Positions 59,430 through 60,840 of a stretch of DNA of 60,840 bases are shown piece after piece. A program made the translations under genes and the position numbers. The stretch lies in contig JACJXF010000015.1 of NCBI GenBank assembly GCA_020636775.1, positions 1-60,840 on the forward strand, written 5' to 3'. The notes below the pieces were generated by a model. It was not told where the DNA came from. It worked only from the letters and a program-made list of their open reading frames with translations, and searched no databases. This DNA is from Bacteroidales bacterium (GTDB lineage Bacteria > Bacteroidota > Bacteroidia > Bacteroidales > GCA-2748055). Numbering within the stretch: position 1 is the stretch's first letter; each line of letters begins with the position of its first letter.

Positions 59430-60122
59430 ATGAATATCAGCATTCTTCAGATGATTGAGGGAGCCAGGGAGGCAAAGGGATTAACCGTGATAATTGATGT
59501 GTTCAGGGCCTTCTCGCTTGCATGTTATGCCTTTGACCGGGGAGCTGATAGAATCATTCCGGTTGGCGACATTAAGCTGGCTTATGCCTTGAAGGAAGCA
59601 AATCCGGACTATATATTAATCGGTGAACGAAATGAAAACAAAATGCCCGGCTTTGATTTTGGCAACTCCCCTACGCATATTCTGAATGAGGATTTCAGAG
59701 GAAAGACCCTTGTACATACCACCAGTGCGGGTACTCAGGGCCTAGTAAATGCAATAAATGCTTCTGAAATATTAACAGGCAGTTTTGTTAATGCCGGTGC
59801 CATAGTTAACTACATACGTTCTTCAAATCCCAATGAGGTTTCTCTGGTCTGCATGGGATATTCCGCACAAAGAGAAACAGAAGAAGATAATTTTTGTGCT
59901 GAATATATTAAAAATGAACTGGAAGACAGGGAAAACAATTTTGAATTTTCAAAACGAGTTATAAGAGAAACCAGCGGAAGACGGTTCTTTGAGGATGGAA
60001 AGCAGGAATTCTCTCCCTCGTCAGACTTTGAACTTTGCCTTGAACTTAGTCGATTTTCTTTTGTGATCAGAGCTGAAAAGAGTGAAAACGGTCTGATACT
60101 TAAGAAAGTTAATCAGAAATAA
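59430..60122 (+). CDS. comB: 2-phosphosulfolactate phosphatase-like protein
   Basis: A 230-residue ComB-family protein. Archaeal ComB dephosphorylates 2-phosphosulfolactate in coenzyme M synthesis; the role in bacteria without CoM is unclear (sulfolactate formation or another phosphatase role). Landmarks are TVIIDVFRAFSLACYAFDRGADRIIPVGDI at the N-terminus, GERNENKMPGFDFGNSPTHIL, and the catalytic Asp/Thr region HTTSAGTQGLVNA. No ComA or ComC gene is adjacent. The TlpA-like gene follows 44 bp downstream. Confidence 0.85.
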   Translation: MNISILQMIEGAREAKGLTVIIDVFRAFSLACYAFDRGADRIIPVGDIKLAYALKEANPDYILIGERNENKMPGFDFGNSPTHILNEDFRGKTLVHTTSAGTQGLVNAINASEILTGSFVNAGAIVNYIRSSNPNEVSLVCMGYSAQRETEEDNFCAEYIKNELEDRENNFEFSKRVIRETSGRRFFEDGKQEFSPSSDFELCLELSRFSFVIRAEKSENGLILKKVNQK

Positions 60123-60166
60123 ATTCAACAGCCTACAAAAGTTAAAACTTTTCAATATCACAATTT

Positions 60167-60781
60167 ATGGAAAAAATAAAAAACTACTTCATTAAATATT
60201 TCAAAACCAAAAGCTGGTTTGGTATAACTACCGATATATTATTTTATGCACTGATACTTTCCCTGTTGATACCCGCGACCCGCACAAAGGTTACCAGCCT
60301 GATTATCCGCACTACCATGATTAGGCCAACAGTAATCGATTCTGCAAGAACTGAAAAGGTATCCGCCGCGGAAATGAATTTCTTATTAGAAGATATTGAC
60401 GGGAATCAGGTAAATCTGTCCGATTTTACTGGCCAGACTATCCTGGTAAATTTCTGGACAACCTGGTGTCCTCCCTGCCGTGCAGAAATGCCCTCAATCC
60501 AGAAACTTCATGATACCTATGGAAACAGGCTTCCTATGTTTCTTATTACCAATGAATCCAGAACAAAAGTTTTGGATTATCTGAAGGAAAATGATTATAA
60601 GCTTCCTGTATATTTCCAGAAATCAGCAGGAACCGGCATTTTTAATGTGGGTACTTTTCCAACCAGTATCCTTATTTCAGGAAAAGGACAGATTCTGGTA
60701 AATAAAAAGGGTGCCGCAAACTGGAATTCAGGGAGTTTCCGGGATAAGCTGGATGAGGTGCTTGGGAGGGGTACGGAGTAA
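60167..60781 (+). CDS. Membrane-anchored TlpA-like thioredoxin
   Basis: A 204-residue protein with one N-terminal membrane helix (about 24-42) and a periplasmic thioredoxin-fold domain (about 66-200). The redox motif is CPPC (WTTWCPPCRAEMP) and the cis-Pro segment is VGTFPTSILIS. It should reduce or exchange disulfides in envelope proteins such as cytochromes. Its final codons ACG GAG TAA form the first unit of the octamer array that runs to the window edge, so the repeat has merged with the stop codon. Confidence 0.88.
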   Translation: MEKIKNYFIKYFKTKSWFGITTDILFYALILSLLIPATRTKVTSLIIRTTMIRPTVIDSARTEKVSAAEMNFLLEDIDGNQVNLSDFTGQTILVNFWTTWCPPCRAEMPSIQKLHDTYGNRLPMFLITNESRTKVLDYLKENDYKLPVYFQKSAGTGIFNVGTFPTSILISGKGQILVNKKGAANWNSGSFRDKLDEVLGRGTE

Positions 60782-60840
60782 CGGAGTAACGGGGTAACGA
60801 GGTAACGAGGTAACGGGGTAACGGGGTAACGGGGTAACGG
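60773..60840. repeat. Octamer tandem repeat, ACGGGGTA
   Basis: Eight and a half units of 8 bp (ACGGAGTA, ACGGGGTA or ACGAGGTA) run from the end of the TlpA-like gene to the window edge, so true length is unknown. All units share GTAACG at their junctions. The array is AT-poor relative to its surroundings and has no coding potential. Confidence 0.9.

Noticed and set aside
59319..60840. Regular short repeats resembling a CRISPR array
   Set aside because: Units are 8-9 bp and directly tandem, with no unique spacers and no cas genes nearby.

Overview
The window reads as chromosome of a fermentative member of the Bacteroidota, probably in or near Bacteroidales/Marinilabiliales. The evidence is lineage-typical families (DUF4301, DUF5777, CarboxypepD_reg plus TonB-dependent receptors, long HisG, fused HisB and HisIE), lipoprotein signals ending in SC, almost no Shine-Dalgarno sequences, several TAnnTTTG-like -7 promoter boxes, and anaerobic enzymes (butyrate kinase, indolepyruvate:ferredoxin oxidoreductase, anaerobic sulfatase maturase). 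Genus-level placement is inference. I see no tRNA, rRNA, CRISPR array, transposase or phage genes.

Layout. 1-7.1 kb: a DUF1338 dioxygenase and Dps face away from a five-gene acyl-phosphate operon, pta-hbd-ackA-ptb-buk, which can turn acetyl-CoA and butyryl-CoA into acids plus ATP. 7.1-16.9 kb: anaerobic sulfatase maturase, L-lactate dehydrogenase, an amino-acid permease, a cysteine-type sulfatase (a plausible client of the maturase), an SDR, a small outer-membrane protein, a SlyD-like isomerase with a Cys/His-rich tail, an omega-amidase-like nitrilase and an unrecognised membrane-anchored protein. 17-25.4 kb: a TPR protein and a phosphate block made of a PiT transporter with a PhoU-like tail, two PhoB-like response regulators, a porin, a beta-helix lipoprotein and a small secreted protein. 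Two promoters in this block carry 11-bp direct-repeat arrays placed identically relative to the -7 box. 25.4-40.4 kb: DUF4301, IorAB, a methyltransferase lying between an intact yjbQ and a decayed second yjbQ 3' end, a TonB-dependent receptor, nitroreductase, an Nramp-UspA fusion, a stand-alone E2-type acyltransferase domain, a GH43-like lipoprotein and a polysaccharide deacetylase. 40.9-50.4 kb: ornithine aminotransferase, an M13 peptidase, a cytochrome c/DUF5777/YceI operon, a large propeller-SpoIIE phosphatase sensor and a metallophosphoesterase. 50.4-57.8 kb: a complete histidine operon hisGDCBHAF(IE) behind a promoter, a 20-residue leader peptide with five consecutive His codons and an intrinsic terminator, i.e. 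a textbook-style attenuator. 57.9-60.8 kb: a YihY/BrkB membrane protein, a ComB-like phosphatase and a TlpA-like thioredoxin, with short GTAACG/CGTTAC-type tandem repeats on either side of the last two genes.

How it fits together. Central fermentation (acetate, butyrate and lactate formation, oxidation of aryl pyruvates) sits beside polymer and sulfate-ester degradation, phosphate scavenging and amino-acid biosynthesis. Apart from an AT-rich methyltransferase island the region looks like ordinary vertically inherited chromosome. The most informative signals are regulatory or historical rather than a new defence or metabolic system: the his attenuator, the Pho-box arrays, the yjbQ remnant and the short-repeat family.
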